Shown here in pieces: positions 11,353-23,001 of a DNA stretch of 64,000 bases. Each line of letters starts with the position of its first letter. Within the stretch, counting starts at the first letter, position 1. The notes below the pieces were generated by a model that saw only the letters and a program-made list of their open reading frames with translations, searched no databases and was not told the DNA's origin. Both the position numbers and the translations under genes were made by a program. This DNA is from Knufia peltigerae (Eukaryota > Ascomycota > Eurotiomycetes > Chaetothyriales > Trichomeriaceae). The stretch spans positions 62,001 to 126,000 of the forward strand of contig JAPDRN010000034.1 in the NCBI GenBank assembly GCA_030247855.1, written 5' to 3'.

Positions 11353-13809
11353 ATGCAGGAGCTGGATCTCGGTGACACCATCTTCATACACCGAGACTCC
11401 AATGTCGGTCTACACACTAAGACGACAGTCCATATTTCAGGCGAGTGGCACTCACAAAATAGTTTGCTTCCATGGTGCCCGCGATCCAAACGTCTTCTTT
11501 GCCTTTTCCGCATCTGTTTTGCTCTTAGTTTGAACTTGACGCTTATCACATCTGGTCGTAACGATTTCGTCAGATTCATTGCAGACTGGGTTGCTGGAGC
11601 TGAGGTAAGCCAGTCGAGGAGATTACCAGGCCATTCCGTAAACCTGACCAACATAGCTGTGGAAACAGCTTGGATACGATACCTCCTGTGTGCAATACGA
11701 CAATGAGCAGACTTTGGTTTCTACCAGGGCTTTCAGCTTCCAACTCGAGTTGAAGGTAGAACCATATGACTGTCTTCATCAATGTTACTGAGTTTTTTGC
11801 AGTCCTTCAATGTCGACGGCCAATCCGCTACCTGTCCGGAAACGATTTCGCCTGTATCAATCCAGCGATTTGAACTTACATTGCACTTTACCCACCAGGA
11901 CAGTGTAGATGTTCTTCCGGCAAGTCAAGAAAAGTCCCGGGCCAGACGGCAGCATTCTTCGTTTTCCCTGGACAACGAAACGAACAAATCTTCCTCCGGT
12001 GAACCAGATCGTGAAAAGAGACATCAAACATCTCAAGGTGATTGTCACCCTGTTATTTCCGAGCTTGTTACTACGTTTGATGAGGTCCGCCTAAAAAACA
12101 AGTCCCCATCCACATCGTTGCTGGATGGACAAGCCTTCCTGATGTTGCTCGATATGGGGATCCGCAGCAGCATCTCTTCGCGGCTCATCAGACCTCCTGC
12201 AGGTTTCAGGCGTGTTACTGAGCTGGAATCGACTCCATTGGCTGCCATATTCCCATCCTGCTTTGCTCAACAATATGCTCAAAGGTTTGACGAGCAGTGT
12301 CGCTTCATTCCAGCCATAACAAGGTGGCTAGCCCCCTTCTCTGTACAGACAAAGGTTCCTGTTGATGGCGCGGTCAGCGCCCAAGTACACAAGAGTCTTT
12401 GGCTGACCCTTGCTCATGGACTTCGGGACCGCAATGGTGAGCGTATCTTGCGATCGCTATGTTCCTCTCGGGCATACGAGGATTTTATGCTAGACTCAGG
12501 CAATCAAAATGCGAGAGATTACGGTTTGATGTTGCAAGACGATGCATCATGTAACAACAATCTAGAAGACTTTCCTGAAACAGAATTAGGCTATGAGGAC
12601 GATACAAGTGGTAACCTCTTCGATATTGAGGCAACAGTCAACCAACCGGCTAATTACTATGCAAATTACAACCCTGGAGTCACATCAAGAGGTGTCAACG
12701 ATCAGGAGCGTGCAACTACGTCGGAATCCTTTGAGACCTGGGGGTACAGGTACATGCCCTTTAACGTTCACAAGCCTGTTAGCCAAGCCGACCACCCAGG
12801 TGACTTGCCCTGCCCACGTAGGCATAGTGCAGATAACACATCGCAGATGAGTGATGCTTCGATGCTTACGGCTTCCCATGAACCTATGGCGAACAAGCTC
12901 GAACCCCAAGAGTCAGACTTTATTGGTCGGTCTGATTGGCTTACTCAGAACATCATCCGCATGCATCCGCTGATGCAGCATGAGCAGGATCCTGATTTGT
13001 TCGAGGTGGTTGACTGTCATGGAAGAAGACATGGGATAAATGAGCCAGACCACCACGGTTGGCCAGAAGGCGAATCCCGGGCTCTGACAGTCGGTAAGAA
13101 GGAAGAGTGTGTTCCTCAATATACATGCTGCCAACACACCTATCTCAACGCTCAAACAACTCCGCCCCGAGGACATTGCGACTCACGACACAGTTCAAAC
13201 GAAAACATTGCTACTCAAGAATCGACAGTATCCATGTCTGGTGATCTGAAGCAGAGCTCCTCAAACACCTCACTGGCCGACGCACTTGGAGACGATCATC
13301 TGCTGTGGCACATGTGGAAGAGAAGGGCCAGTGTGGTCCCACGAGGAGAGGAGGACGTACTCGAGATGAAGATGATGTTTCAAACAGACCCAGACATGAA
13401 GCTCTTTGGCCATGAATGGAGCCTTGATCCGGACCCTAGCCCAGCTGACAAGAATAATGGTTTCACGTCACACGAAGCCGCCAAGGGTCGTCGACAGTCA
13501 CAAGGGCAACGCAATAAAACAACAACTCCAATGTCAGACAAGCGATCATATTCCTCGGCCTCTGATTCATCGTCGTCATCCCTCTCGTATGTTGGACGGT
13601 CAAGCTCAGAGCCCAAGCCACAACGGCGAGGGAGCCTTATCAAGCGATTTTCATGGGGAGGGAGACACCATACATCAGATATGAGCAGACTAGACGTGAC
13701 GAAGCTGAATGATCGGACAATGGAAGTCAAAAGAAGGAAGACACTGGACGACTATGAGGTGATGGATAACGAATCCTTAGACGATGATTCGAACGACATG
13801 CTCTTTTGA
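11353..13809 (+). CDS. Unknown Ser-rich, probably nuclear protein
   Basis: I do not recognise this protein. The best model joins 11353-11604, 11669-11755 and 11803-13809 to 781 residues; the second and third exons are well supported by gtaagc and gtagaa donors and AAACAG and TTTGCAG acceptors. The first exon is less certain: its middle part looks poorly protein-like and may hide another intron. The N-terminal part has FVRFIADWVAGAE followed by CVQYDNEQTLVSTRAFSFQLELK, which looks like a folded domain of unknown type. Residues further on include IPAITRWLAPFSV. The last third is disordered in appearance, Ser-rich (SSASDSSSSSLS), basic, with KRRK-like clusters (VKRRKTLDDYEV) that could be a nuclear signal, and ends in an acidic stretch. 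A telomere or chromatin role was considered but nothing supports it. Confidence 0.55.
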
Positions 13810-14792
13810 GGAATTTGCAAACAACAGAGTGACGGCGTTTTTGACATATATTGGGAAGTTTCAAACCTGGGAGTCAGCGATTTCGGCTGGTATTTGTGTC
13901 ACAATGAAAAGTATACATCAATGGTAGAGATGCCCGATGCTCAAACGTACATGTATGTACCTGTCATACATCATGAAAAAGAAAACATTGCAGGGACAGG
14001 CGTTGAAAGGCACATATGGGAGGATGATTGCTGAGGTGTGTACTCCGTATACAATAACTCTTGAGATTATCGAGTGCAACAATAGATCAGCATTATCAAG
14101 GACATTCACATCGATCAGCAGTGTTATTTAGACCGTAGCTTAGAAGCGATGTCTCCTCAATGCCATGTGCCACATCGTGCATATCATTAATGGAGCCGGA
14201 ATACGGACACATCACCATTCGTCTAGGCCGGGGTTTAACTTATGGAGGCCCGTGGCGCCTAGAACTGGGGTCGGGAGGAGCTACATGTCCTCCGTCTAGG
14301 CCAGCTTAGTGGGTTTCTGAGCTCCATTGAGCTGATCTTGATGCCCAAACCTCACCAACCCTTCTCGCTTCCCTCGCATGTTTATGGGCCTGCTATGCCT
14401 AAATCTACCTAGCGACTCGGACCTAGGGCTGCGACTTCTAGGTATAGCTTACAGCACAACGGCTGCAGGAAACGCATCATCATCACCAAACCATCAAAAA
14501 TTTTCAAGCCACCGAGGTCACTTTGTCGCCAGCATTGACTTCATCAATGCTACCTACATCACCAGCATCACCAGCACCTCGGGCACCATCATCACGCTAT
14601 CCTCTTCCCTCCACGTTTCCCTCGTAATCGTTCACTCGTTCATTGCCTGGCGGCCCACGAACCACATCCACCTATGCTACCTTATCATTGCCTTGCCGTG
14701 GCCTTTTACTGGTCTTGCCCCTCCTCTTGACATCTTGACCTTGTTTCCTTGAGCCCCTCACAGTATCCATCATATAGGCCTCTTGGGTGCAG
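13810..14792. other. Intergenic region and probable 5' leader of the hexokinase gene
   Basis: About 980 bp. An exact TACTCCGTA lies at 14041-14049. The right part is Pyr-rich and probably holds the 5' UTR and at least one unresolved short upstream exon of the hexokinase gene, because that gene has no usable ATG at its first visible exon. No separate gene was recognised. Confidence 0.4.
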
Positions 14793-16709
14793 CTAGCCAA
14801 CCTGGCGCCTCGTCAGTCGTCTAGTAACGAAACACTGCACCAGGATTCTGCCTGGCGTAAGTTCTGCAGCTGGATCCCAGGAACTGATCAGTACAGAACG
14901 CGAGTCAAGCTGTCGGCCAAGTCGCGCACTCCCCTCCTTTACCTTGCCTCTGGCCTGGTCCTGCTGTTGCTTCTCCTCGTACAGCTATTTTCGTCACGCA
15001 ACGTCCAACCTCCTCGCCCTCTTCGAAAGCCTGAGCTGCCTAAGAATACCCTCAGTCCCTTTGGCGAAAGTGTGTATAAGCAAGAGGCGTATTACGAACA
15101 ATTAGAACCGGGAACACTGTGCAAACCCAAGTCGTTGTTTTCAGCTGAGTTGCCTGTCACACACGGCTTGACCAACATGGCTCTCGAGGCAGAGGCCAAG
15201 CGTATGATTGCGGACTTCGAGTATAGCACGGAGGATGTGAACAAGGGTGTCAAAGAGTTTATTCGGGAGATGCAAGAAGGTCTAGAGAAGGAGGGTGCTA
15301 CGTTGAGCCAGATCCCAACCTATGTCACATCAGTCCCCAATGGCACGGAAAAGGTAGGATAGGAAGCTCTTGTAGCGACTGAACTGACATAGTATTAGGG
15401 CGTATACTTGGCAGTTGACTTGGGAGGCACCAACTTTCGAGTATGCTCGATAACCCTGCACGGGAATCAGTCGTTCTCGTTACAGCAGTCCAAGGTCGCG
15501 GTTCCGCGCTCCTTGATGGAGGCTAAGACTGCCCACGACCTGTTCCATTTCCTTGCTCAGCAGATCGAAGCATTCCTCAAAACGCATCACGAAGACCATT
15601 TCGAGAAGCACCGCAACGATCCGGTGGAACAGGAGTTTTTCGACCTGGGTTTCACATTCAGCTTTCCTGTGAATCAAATAGGTATCAACAAGGGCAAGCT
15701 CATGAGGTGGACCAAAGGATTCGATATCCCAGAGGCTATCGGCATGGATGTTTGCGAGTTGCTACAGAAAGAGATTGACGCTCTGAAACTTCCCGTTCGG
15801 GTCGCAGCGTTGGTCAACGACACGGTGGGCACTTTGATGGCAAGATCATATACCTCTCCTGGCAAGACCAAGACCTTGATCGGTGCCATCTTTGGCACGG
15901 GCACAAATGGAGCATACGTTGAGAAGCTGGACCGAGTCAAAAAGATGAAAGCGGTTGACGAAGCCGGTGGTGGCACAAACTACGACAAGTCAACAGGCCT
16001 CATGGTCATCAACTCAGAATGGGGCAGTTTTGACAACGGGCTCAAAGTTCTACCCAACACCCAATTCGATATAGATCTGGATCGGGAATCGGTGAATCCT
16101 GGAATCCAGATGTTTGAGAAGCGAGTGTCCGGCATGTTCCTCGGCGAGATCCTAAGGCGGGCACTTCTGAGCCTACATCAACATCCTGACGCGGGCGTCG
16201 CACTATTCAGAGACGTGACCTCGCACGACAACGACATTAGAAGTACAACAACTGTGGCAGAGGACAGTGCATTGTTTCAGCAATGGGGGATCGACACATC
16301 GTTCCTATCCATTGTGGAGGAAGATCAATCCGATCATTTACGAATTACCAAACAAACCCTCGAGAAGGAGTTGAACATTGGGGCCGCATCCACAGAAGAC
16401 TGTGTGGCTGTCAAGATGCTCGTGCATGCCATCGGTAAGAGAGCAGCCCGGCTGAGTGCGGTCGCACTCGCTGGTGTGATCATTTCGACGAACAAATTAC
16501 AGGAGGACGAGATCGTTGATGTGGGTGTGGACGGCAGCTTGGTCGAATACTACCCAGGCTTCGAGGAGTATATTCGTGAAGCTTTCCGGGAGATCGAGGG
16601 CATCGGCGAAGATGAGAAGCGTATCAGAATCGGCCTTGCAAAAGATGGCAGTGGTTTAGGTGCTGCTCTCATTGCATTGGTTGCGCACGACTCTGCTGTG
16701 GCGCTGTAG
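14793..16709 (+). CDS. Hexokinase family protein with N-terminal membrane anchor (5' end unresolved)
   Basis: Phosphorylates hexoses at C6 with ATP if active. Visible exons are 14793-15353 and 15399-16709, joined across a 45-nt GT-AG intron with a CTGAC branch site; together about 623 residues. Near the N-terminus there is a single hydrophobic stretch (LLYLASGLVLLLLLLVQLF) absent from soluble hexokinases. The kinase part has every expected motif: VDLGGTNFRV (phosphate), FSFP...KGKLMRWTKGFDIP (sugar), VNDTVGTL (catalytic Asp), IFGTGTNGAY, INSEWGSFDN, DGSLVEYYPGFE and KDGSGLGAAL (adenosine). It therefore looks catalytically intact. In this frame a TAG lies at 14775-14777 and the first in-frame ATG is only at about 15178, inside the kinase, so a short 5' exon upstream of the AG at 14791-14792 is likely. 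Aspergillus has a membrane-associated atypical hexokinase (XprF/HxkC); whether this is its orthologue is unknown. Confidence 0.8.
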
Positions 16710-17086
16710 TGGAATCGTTCTCAAAATGAGACGACGGTAATATATGCATTAAATAGCATCTTTGGCATGATTACACATGAGAGAACAGAGTTTCTGATGA
16801 CTTTCAATCGAACCGTGTGAAGAGCCTCGTATGAAGTATAAGGTGTGAAAATGAGATGGGACAATACGAAGACGGCAAAGAATATGAGTAAAAGTGTGGA
16901 AAATAATCTTTGTCATCTTCTCAACTTCAACCAACTCCATCCCGCACTGTTGAATAGGTTTCTTAACAATAAATCCTAATCATACTCCTTGTACATTTGC
17001 CATTATCGATTTCGAGAACATTCATCAACTCGTACGCTACAGCGTGGTCTCTCCTACAGAGACCTGACCCGGGAAGATCGGTCAAT
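16710..17086. other. Intergenic region
   Basis: About 380 bp of AT-rich DNA between the hexokinase stop codon and the ATG of the zinc-finger gene. Nothing recognised beyond likely UTRs and promoter. Confidence 0.4.
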
Positions 17087-18763
17087 ATGAGCGGAGAGTT
17101 GCAATCATGGGCATTGCCTCGCCTTCAACGCCTGCTTCCAATCGATGACGAATCGCTTCGAGAAGTTATAACCTACACCAACTCACTTTCCAAGGAAACA
17201 GGTGCCGAACACCTGAAGAACTTACTCGGCGATTCACCGCAGGCATTCGAGTTCATCTCATCTTTCAATGCACGAAGACCTCAAGTGTCTTCGGACAGCA
17301 GGAATGCGTCACAGACCCGCCCGGCGTCGACGGCGGATGAGACTGGCGTTCCAAGTCCGAAGAAGAGAGCTGCGCGGAAAACAAAGCCACCACTTCATGC
17401 CGTTGGCCCTGCTCGCGTACCAGAAGGATATGGCAACGTGTCTGGAGGATATACCAAGCAGTACAACACAGACGACAATTACTCATCAAGCAGGGGATCT
17501 CTTTTCCACGATGAGGATGTACCTTCGCGGACTCGTACGCCTGATGCCCTCCAGGCGCCCTTCAGTACTACTCGGGCTGCCCCTCAGTCCAATGTGACTT
17601 CGCGGGATGCTTCACCAGCTCCCAAATCCAATAAATTGCCACCTTCAGCATCGGGAAATTTGATATCAGATTTTGGATTCGCAAATGTCCGGTCCAAACA
17701 GTCAAAAAAGCCAGCACACCCGTCACATTCGCTGCCACAGTCTGGAAGCTCGACACCACAGAAAGGCGGCCCTTCCGCTACCACCACTTCAAGTGTGGCA
17801 GATTTGACGGCATCAATTGCAGCTCTAGAGCTATCTACCAATCCCACCTTATCGAAAGAGAGAAGAAAATGTACCTGCAATGCCTCCATCCATCCCTTGT
17901 TCGAGACCGCTCCAAACTGCCTGAACTGTGGCAAGATCATATGCGCCTTGGAAGGCCTTCAACCATGCTCATTCTGTGATGCACCTATTTTGTCAAAGGA
18001 GCAAGTCGATAGCATGATTAAGGCACTGAAAGAAGAGCGTGGTATTGAAAAGATGGCTGCTCACAATGCTTCCCAGACACACTCCGGTCGGGGTACACCG
18101 GCGTTTGGAGGATCAACTCCCGAGGCACTTTCAGGAGACGAGTCCTCATTAGCGGCAACACGAGCGAGAGCACATCGAGATAAACTTCTGGCATTCCAAA
18201 GAGAAAACGCCCAGCGGACTCGAGTCTATGATGAGGCTAGTGACTACGACATGACTTTGACGCCAGGGTCTACGCAGTGGATGAGTCCGGTTCAGCGTGC
18301 TGCAGCGCTGAAGAGGCAACAGCAATACATTCGCGAGATGGAAGAGGCAAACAGACCGGAATGGGAAAAGAAAAAGACGGTGATGAGCATGAGCATCAAG
18401 AATGGGAAACTTGTCAGAACATATGAGCGCCAGAAAGTGTCGGCGGCTACAGAGAAGATTGATGAGCCAGTCATCGATGCTGATATCGAGCATGACCTCG
18501 CTGATCAACATTTGAGTGTTGGAGGTCAAGGTGCTTTCAGCAACAATCCTCTTCTAGCAAGTGGCAAACTCGTCCGGCCAGTGTGGAGAGCACCTGAAGG
18601 TGTGGACAAGGGCAAGCAGCGGGAGCCAGATAGAAAGAGTGTATGGCGAAGAGTGCAAGATGATAGTGAAGATAATGAGCGCTGGATCTTGGATGGTGGC
18701 CTACATGGATATGGCAAAGAGACCAGGCTGATGGAAGATGGAAGTCAGCAAGAGTGTGGCTAG
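17087..18763 (+). CDS. TRIP4/ASC-1-type C2HC5 zinc-finger protein
   Basis: Single-exon gene, 558 residues from the ATG at 17087; the frame is open further upstream but has no ATG there. Homologues are activating signal cointegrator 1 (TRIP4), part of the ASC-1 complex that acts in transcription coactivation and in splitting collided ribosomes. The N-terminal ~60 residues (MSGELQSWALPRLQRLLPIDDESLREVI) form a short helical, CUE-like region. A Ser/Pro-rich linker follows. The zinc finger begins at Cys262: CTCNASIHPLFE, then CLNCGKIIC and CSFC, matching the C2HC5 spacing. Later come charged helices (RAHRDKLLAFQRENAQRTRVYDEASDY) and a conserved SPVQRAAALKRQQ segment, as in TRIP4 relatives. No ASCH domain is seen, in keeping with many fungal homologues. 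Confidence 0.85.
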   Translation: MSGELQSWALPRLQRLLPIDDESLREVITYTNSLSKETGAEHLKNLLGDSPQAFEFISSFNARRPQVSSDSRNASQTRPASTADETGVPSPKKRAARKTKPPLHAVGPARVPEGYGNVSGGYTKQYNTDDNYSSSRGSLFHDEDVPSRTRTPDALQAPFSTTRAAPQSNVTSRDASPAPKSNKLPPSASGNLISDFGFANVRSKQSKKPAHPSHSLPQSGSSTPQKGGPSATTTSSVADLTASIAALELSTNPTLSKERRKCTCNASIHPLFETAPNCLNCGKIICALEGLQPCSFCDAPILSKEQVDSMIKALKEERGIEKMAAHNASQTHSGRGTPAFGGSTPEALSGDESSLAATRARAHRDKLLAFQRENAQRTRVYDEASDYDMTLTPGSTQWMSPVQRAAALKRQQQYIREMEEANRPEWEKKKTVMSMSIKNGKLVRTYERQKVSAATEKIDEPVIDADIEHDLADQHLSVGGQGAFSNNPLLASGKLVRPVWRAPEGVDKGKQREPDRKSVWRRVQDDSEDNERWILDGGLHGYGKETRLMEDGSQQECG

Positions 18764-19587
18764 GAGACGCACCTCCTCGTCTCCGGTCTTGCATGGTGTT
18801 TATGAGATCTCTCCCTTATTACTCCGTCCCAACTCCGTACCAGGTAGGAATGAGACGACAATGCTTCGACCACGACTTTGTTACGCGGTTGTAGCCAGTA
18901 GTACGAATACGAGAAGTCAAGGACCACGTGTGATGGCAGGGCGGATCATTATCAAGATCCGGATAGCGATACGGATAAGTGATAGAGAAAAAAACCATGA
19001 TCCCTGTCGCTTTCAACGGTCGCTTTCCAGGCTAATCAGTAAAAAGGGCGCCAATGCAAGGAACAGGTCACGTGTACGGGGCTGGGGGCTGTTTTTGTCT
19101 GAGACGAACCGCGCCAAACTGCGCTGCGCTGGTCTGAGACAGCAACAAAGACTCAGCAAGACACCTTCTGTCATCAACGTCACGCCCTGTCGTCTATGCC
19201 ATTGGCCACTGTCGAAAGAATCAACAACAACTTATGCCACGTCCAAGAGCCATCGACACAAGCTACGGTCCTCTTGGGGTCCAATCAACAAAGCACTGTC
19301 CTCCTGACGAACCTTTGTCCGATCGTCCCTAGAACACGAACACCACACCGTGTCACGGCTCAGCACGAGCCATAGGCATCATCTGTTCGCACGATACACA
19401 CGATACGACTCTTGTACAATTTCCTGGCAAGGCTTTCACCTCTTTTCAACACTTCTACGATGGTGTGACAACGCCTGGTGCGTTATTGAATGCAGACAGA
19501 ATCTCCCCTCAGTTGTATCAGATTTGAGATCGACCGGAGCATGCTGTGGATGGGCTGGTCCACCCACCGCCTGATTCATCTTCCCCG
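18764..19587. other. Intergenic region, likely long 5' leader of SOG2
   Basis: About 820 bp with two CACGTG hexamers (near 18925 and 19070) and imperfect ACTCCGT motifs near 18830. Open frames in it are short and unrecognised. CACGTG can bind bHLH regulators; that is general knowledge, not shown here. Confidence 0.4.
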
Positions 19588-22500
19588 ATGCTGGCCATTG
19601 ACAGCATCTCTGGCCTAGGCTTCAGAGACACCAGCTTGTCGAACATAATGGAGCCCGAACTACCGCAAGTTAACCTTCCGCGAGTCCTGCTTCGTCCGGA
19701 GGATGCCTCACGACTGGGTCGACCATCCCGCTTTGACGACAGTGACCGCCCTCCTCGAGCCTCTAGCGAAGACACGAGGTCACAAGCGCAACGTGTCGAT
19801 GCCGGTCAAACCCTGGACGGCTCCCCGGCGAAACCAGAGGAGGCAAACATCATCGGACAAGTCAAAAAGAGCGAGCTCAGCCTGTTATCTTTGGACGACA
19901 CCACAGAACTGTTCAAGAAGAAAGTCGCAGATGCGAGACAAGACACAGAACACGCGCTTGCGGGCAGCGAGGCCGTTAGGGACGTTGTCAAGCCCAAATT
20001 AACCCTGGACCTGGGACACTCCAATATCGCCAGACTGCCCGAGAGTGTGGTTGATCTTATCAAAGACGAGGTGGAAAGATTATCTCTCTCACAAAACCAG
20101 ATATGGCATATACCACTCCGCTTCTCCGAATGTACCCATTTGCGCTACCTCAATATACGGTCCAATGTATTCCGAGAGATACCTCGGGGAGTATACAAGC
20201 TCAACCAACTGGAGATCTTGGATATAAGTCGCAACAAAGTGCGAAAGATCTCCCCTGATATAAAGAACCTCCGCTCACTGCGGGTATTTTCATTGGTGCA
20301 CAATCGAGTTGAAGAGCTGCCGACTGAATTATCCGAAATGACGAAACTTCAGATATTGAAGATCGCAGAAAACCCTCTGCGATTCCGGTTAAAAAGGGTT
20401 GTCGAATACAAAGAATCAGAAGTATCCTTTTCAGAGATGACCGATCACGAGAGAGAGACAGCCATCACACTCGAGATCAAAAGGTATCTGCGAGAGGCGC
20501 ATTCATCAACTCTCGCTCCGATAGATGTCGAGGCTTCCTTGCAGATCGATGAAAGTCCGATGGAGACGCCAAAGCCTCTGAAAAGAACTTTGAGCAGCAG
20601 ATTCCCCGTTATTCCAAGCACTGGCAGCGGCCTCAGTGAACCGGGTTCAGAAGGAAACAAATCGTCACCCCTTCAGCCGAATCCACCTCCAGTACCTACG
20701 CGGTCCCACTTCCGCATGGCCTCTGGCGCCCAATCAATTGCCCTCCGACGTCCGGGCATTGCACCTCTGATAAGCCAAAACAGCAATGAGAGGAACCGAA
20801 GCAACAGCGAAAGTGTTTTACAGGCATCAGCTGCAGCTCGTCATAAGAGGATGGGGATGATGAGGAGAGAAAGAGAAAAGCCGGACTTGGACAGCATTGA
20901 CGAACTCAAAGTCAACAGAAACAGTCATCTTAGAGGTTTCAGTCATGGATCCGTCCTGAAGCGGAACGGTACTCTATCATCTCCTGGCGGTGCCAGTTCA
21001 TCTAGTCCGAATAGCCCCCGAGATCCGAGACGGAATAGGCTTGCTTTTGTGAAACGACTGTCAAGCTTACCAGAACACAAGGTCGAGAATGAGTTGAATA
21101 GTCCCGTCATTGACGGGGCGAAGGGTATTTTGTACGCACTTTACCAAATCCACCCTCACATCTCCGGCTTGATTGCTGCAATACGTGGCAAGGACGTTCG
21201 GAGGAGTACGCTAGAGTTCACATTTTTTAATGCCTCAACGCACGTCGATCGACTCAACGAAGCGTTGGAACAAGCTGAAGTGGTGGATATTGAGGACGAG
21301 GATGCCGTCCTGAGAGTTGAAACCACCGTTCGACGGGACTGTGCTACGTGTATCATGGCATACACGCATGTGACTGCTCAACTGCAGGACAATGTCAAGA
21401 AAATTGTCGCTGGAGCTGACGTGCGGTACGTCCGCAGTCTAATGCTCTTGCTTTACGGCAGTATGATCGAGGTTCGGAATGCAATCCAGAGTTTCGGTGC
21501 GGATGTCAACGTGACACGAGGTTTCGGGCATAGAAGGCAATTGTCGAGTGGAAATACTCATCCAATTCAGACGATCCCTGAAGAATTTACTACGCCATCC
21601 CAACCAGTTCGAGCAATCACCCCTACCCGAGACAGAAACATGCCTTCGAGACAGGGTGGGAGATTGCGTAGTGACACGGCCATCCAGCATCCGGTCGCGG
21701 AAAACGTCCCAACATATCCACCAAACCCTGTGTTACCTGCACCTTCGGGTTCTCTCCCGACACCAATCCACATGACTGGTACTACGCTCAACGGTGGAAG
21801 TTTGACAGGCACTTCGTCAACATTTTCAAACAGCGGCACTTTAAATAGCAATGGATTCAGATCAAGGTCAAGTTCTCGAGCTGCGATGATGAACAGCATG
21901 CCTTCCTCAGTTGCGAGTACTCCCCGCTCGGGCGAAGCCTTCAATCTGCCTATGGCAAATGGGTATCCTGCCCGGGTCAATCCTGCCACCGGCCTTACAG
22001 ACGCCCAGGAGGAGGCTGTGTTTGAACAAATTTTCCTGGCACTAAGCAGAGCGTACGATGCTGCTTTGCACACCATCCCGATTGCCAAAGCACAATTTAT
22101 TCGATGTCTCGAGGCAGCGGAGGAAAATCGACAGCCCAAGTCAGTACATGATCTCTGGTCGACATTGGTGTATAGATGCAAGCTGTGCATTGATGTCAGT
22201 GAAGCGCTGCAGATCCGGCTGGTCAATATGCGACTCAAAGAACCCAGCGTTCCAGGAACTGGCCGCAATGATCCGTCGCTGTGGTCATTGTGCAAGAACT
22301 TCTTGATGAGTTTTATTGACCTTTTGACGGATATGCGAGAAGCCAAATCTCTCCGGCTGTTGTCGCAAGAGTTGATCATCATGCTCCGACCGGTGCAGAA
22401 AGCGAGTCGAGAAGCTGGACGCTTGATCGAAACGAGTCCGTGGCGTTATCTCACCGACAGTGCGACCGCAGCAATGCCACCTCCGAGCGTGTTCAATACG

Positions 22501-23001
22501 TTGACGAACCAGCAATCTGCACCGACGATGAACGGGAGTGGCTATGCACACGCGAATGGCATGAACGGTACAAGCATCAGTGGAAATGCCTCGGTGTATA
22601 ATACGGTCACCTCGTCATTGGGACAACATCCTGTTCAAAGTCCATTCCCACCACCCTTGGCACCAGTTCCTCCGATTCCAGGGTTGGGTCCAAGTTCAGC
22701 AAACACCCCCAACACGGCCATTATGCCCAAACAGATGATCAACGTCAATGGTCTTGCTCTTCCTAACGGGTCCAACGGCATAAGTCCTGTTTCGGTACCA
22801 CTACCTGCCACTCCGCTATCTGCGGCGCTCGGTCCGGCTGCCCAAGCGACAGTGCCAAACATGAATATGCAAATGGCGATTCCGAGTACACCCGCCAGTG
22901 CGTATGGCGATCAGTTCTTCAGGGGCGATGTGTTTCAACGGGCGGATAGTTTGTTGAGCATGCCACAAGCGGGTAATGTGAATTTCTTGAACAGGAGGTG
23001 A
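19588..23001 (+). CDS. SOG2: Leucine-rich-repeat protein SOG2, RAM signalling pathway
   Basis: Component of the RAM (regulation of Ace2 and morphogenesis) network that supports the Cbk1-type NDR kinase in polarised growth. One exon, 1,137 residues from the ATG at 19588 (the frame upstream offers only a GTG). About residues 130-265 hold a row of leucine-rich repeats: LTLDLGHSNIARLPES, VERLSLSQNQIWHIP, LRYLNIRSNVFREIP, LEILDISRNKVRKI, LRVFSLVHNRVEELP and LQILKIAENPLRF. A basic Ser/Arg-rich disordered stretch follows, then the SOG2-specific C-terminal region starting near AKGILYALYQIHPHISGLI and including a second helical block (EEAVFEQIFLALSRAYDAALHTIP). Asn/Pro/Gly-rich segments fill the tail. 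LRRs followed by the SOG2 domain is the standard arrangement. Confidence 0.9.
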   Translation: MLAIDSISGLGFRDTSLSNIMEPELPQVNLPRVLLRPEDASRLGRPSRFDDSDRPPRASSEDTRSQAQRVDAGQTLDGSPAKPEEANIIGQVKKSELSLLSLDDTTELFKKKVADARQDTEHALAGSEAVRDVVKPKLTLDLGHSNIARLPESVVDLIKDEVERLSLSQNQIWHIPLRFSECTHLRYLNIRSNVFREIPRGVYKLNQLEILDISRNKVRKISPDIKNLRSLRVFSLVHNRVEELPTELSEMTKLQILKIAENPLRFRLKRVVEYKESEVSFSEMTDHERETAITLEIKRYLREAHSSTLAPIDVEASLQIDESPMETPKPLKRTLSSRFPVIPSTGSGLSEPGSEGNKSSPLQPNPPPVPTRSHFRMASGAQSIALRRPGIAPLISQNSNERNRSNSESVLQASAAARHKRMGMMRREREKPDLDSIDELKVNRNSHLRGFSHGSVLKRNGTLSSPGGASSSSPNSPRDPRRNRLAFVKRLSSLPEHKVENELNSPVIDGAKGILYALYQIHPHISGLIAAIRGKDVRRSTLEFTFFNASTHVDRLNEALEQAEVVDIEDEDAVLRVETTVRRDCATCIMAYTHVTAQLQDNVKKIVAGADVRYVRSLMLLLYGSMIEVRNAIQSFGADVNVTRGFGHRRQLSSGNTHPIQTIPEEFTTPSQPVRAITPTRDRNMPSRQGGRLRSDTAIQHPVAENVPTYPPNPVLPAPSGSLPTPIHMTGTTLNGGSLTGTSSTFSNSGTLNSNGFRSRSSSRAAMMNSMPSSVASTPRSGEAFNLPMANGYPARVNPATGLTDAQEEAVFEQIFLALSRAYDAALHTIPIAKAQFIRCLEAAEENRQPKSVHDLWSTLVYRCKLCIDVSEALQIRLVNMRLKEPSVPGTGRNDPSLWSLCKNFLMSFIDLLTDMREAKSLRLLSQELIIMLRPVQKASREAGRLIETSPWRYLTDSATAAMPPPSVFNTLTNQQSAPTMNGSGYAHANGMNGTSISGNASVYNTVTSSLGQHPVQSPFPPPLAPVPPIPGLGPSSANTPNTAIMPKQMINVNGLALPNGSNGISPVSVPLPATPLSAALGPAAQATVPNMNMQMAIPSTPASAYGDQFFRGDVFQRADSLLSMPQAGNVNFLNRR

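Noticed and set aside
14378..14752. 124-codon open frame before the hexokinase
   Set aside because: Low-complexity Ser/Thr/Ile content and no in-phase junction to the hexokinase exon; more likely leader sequence.
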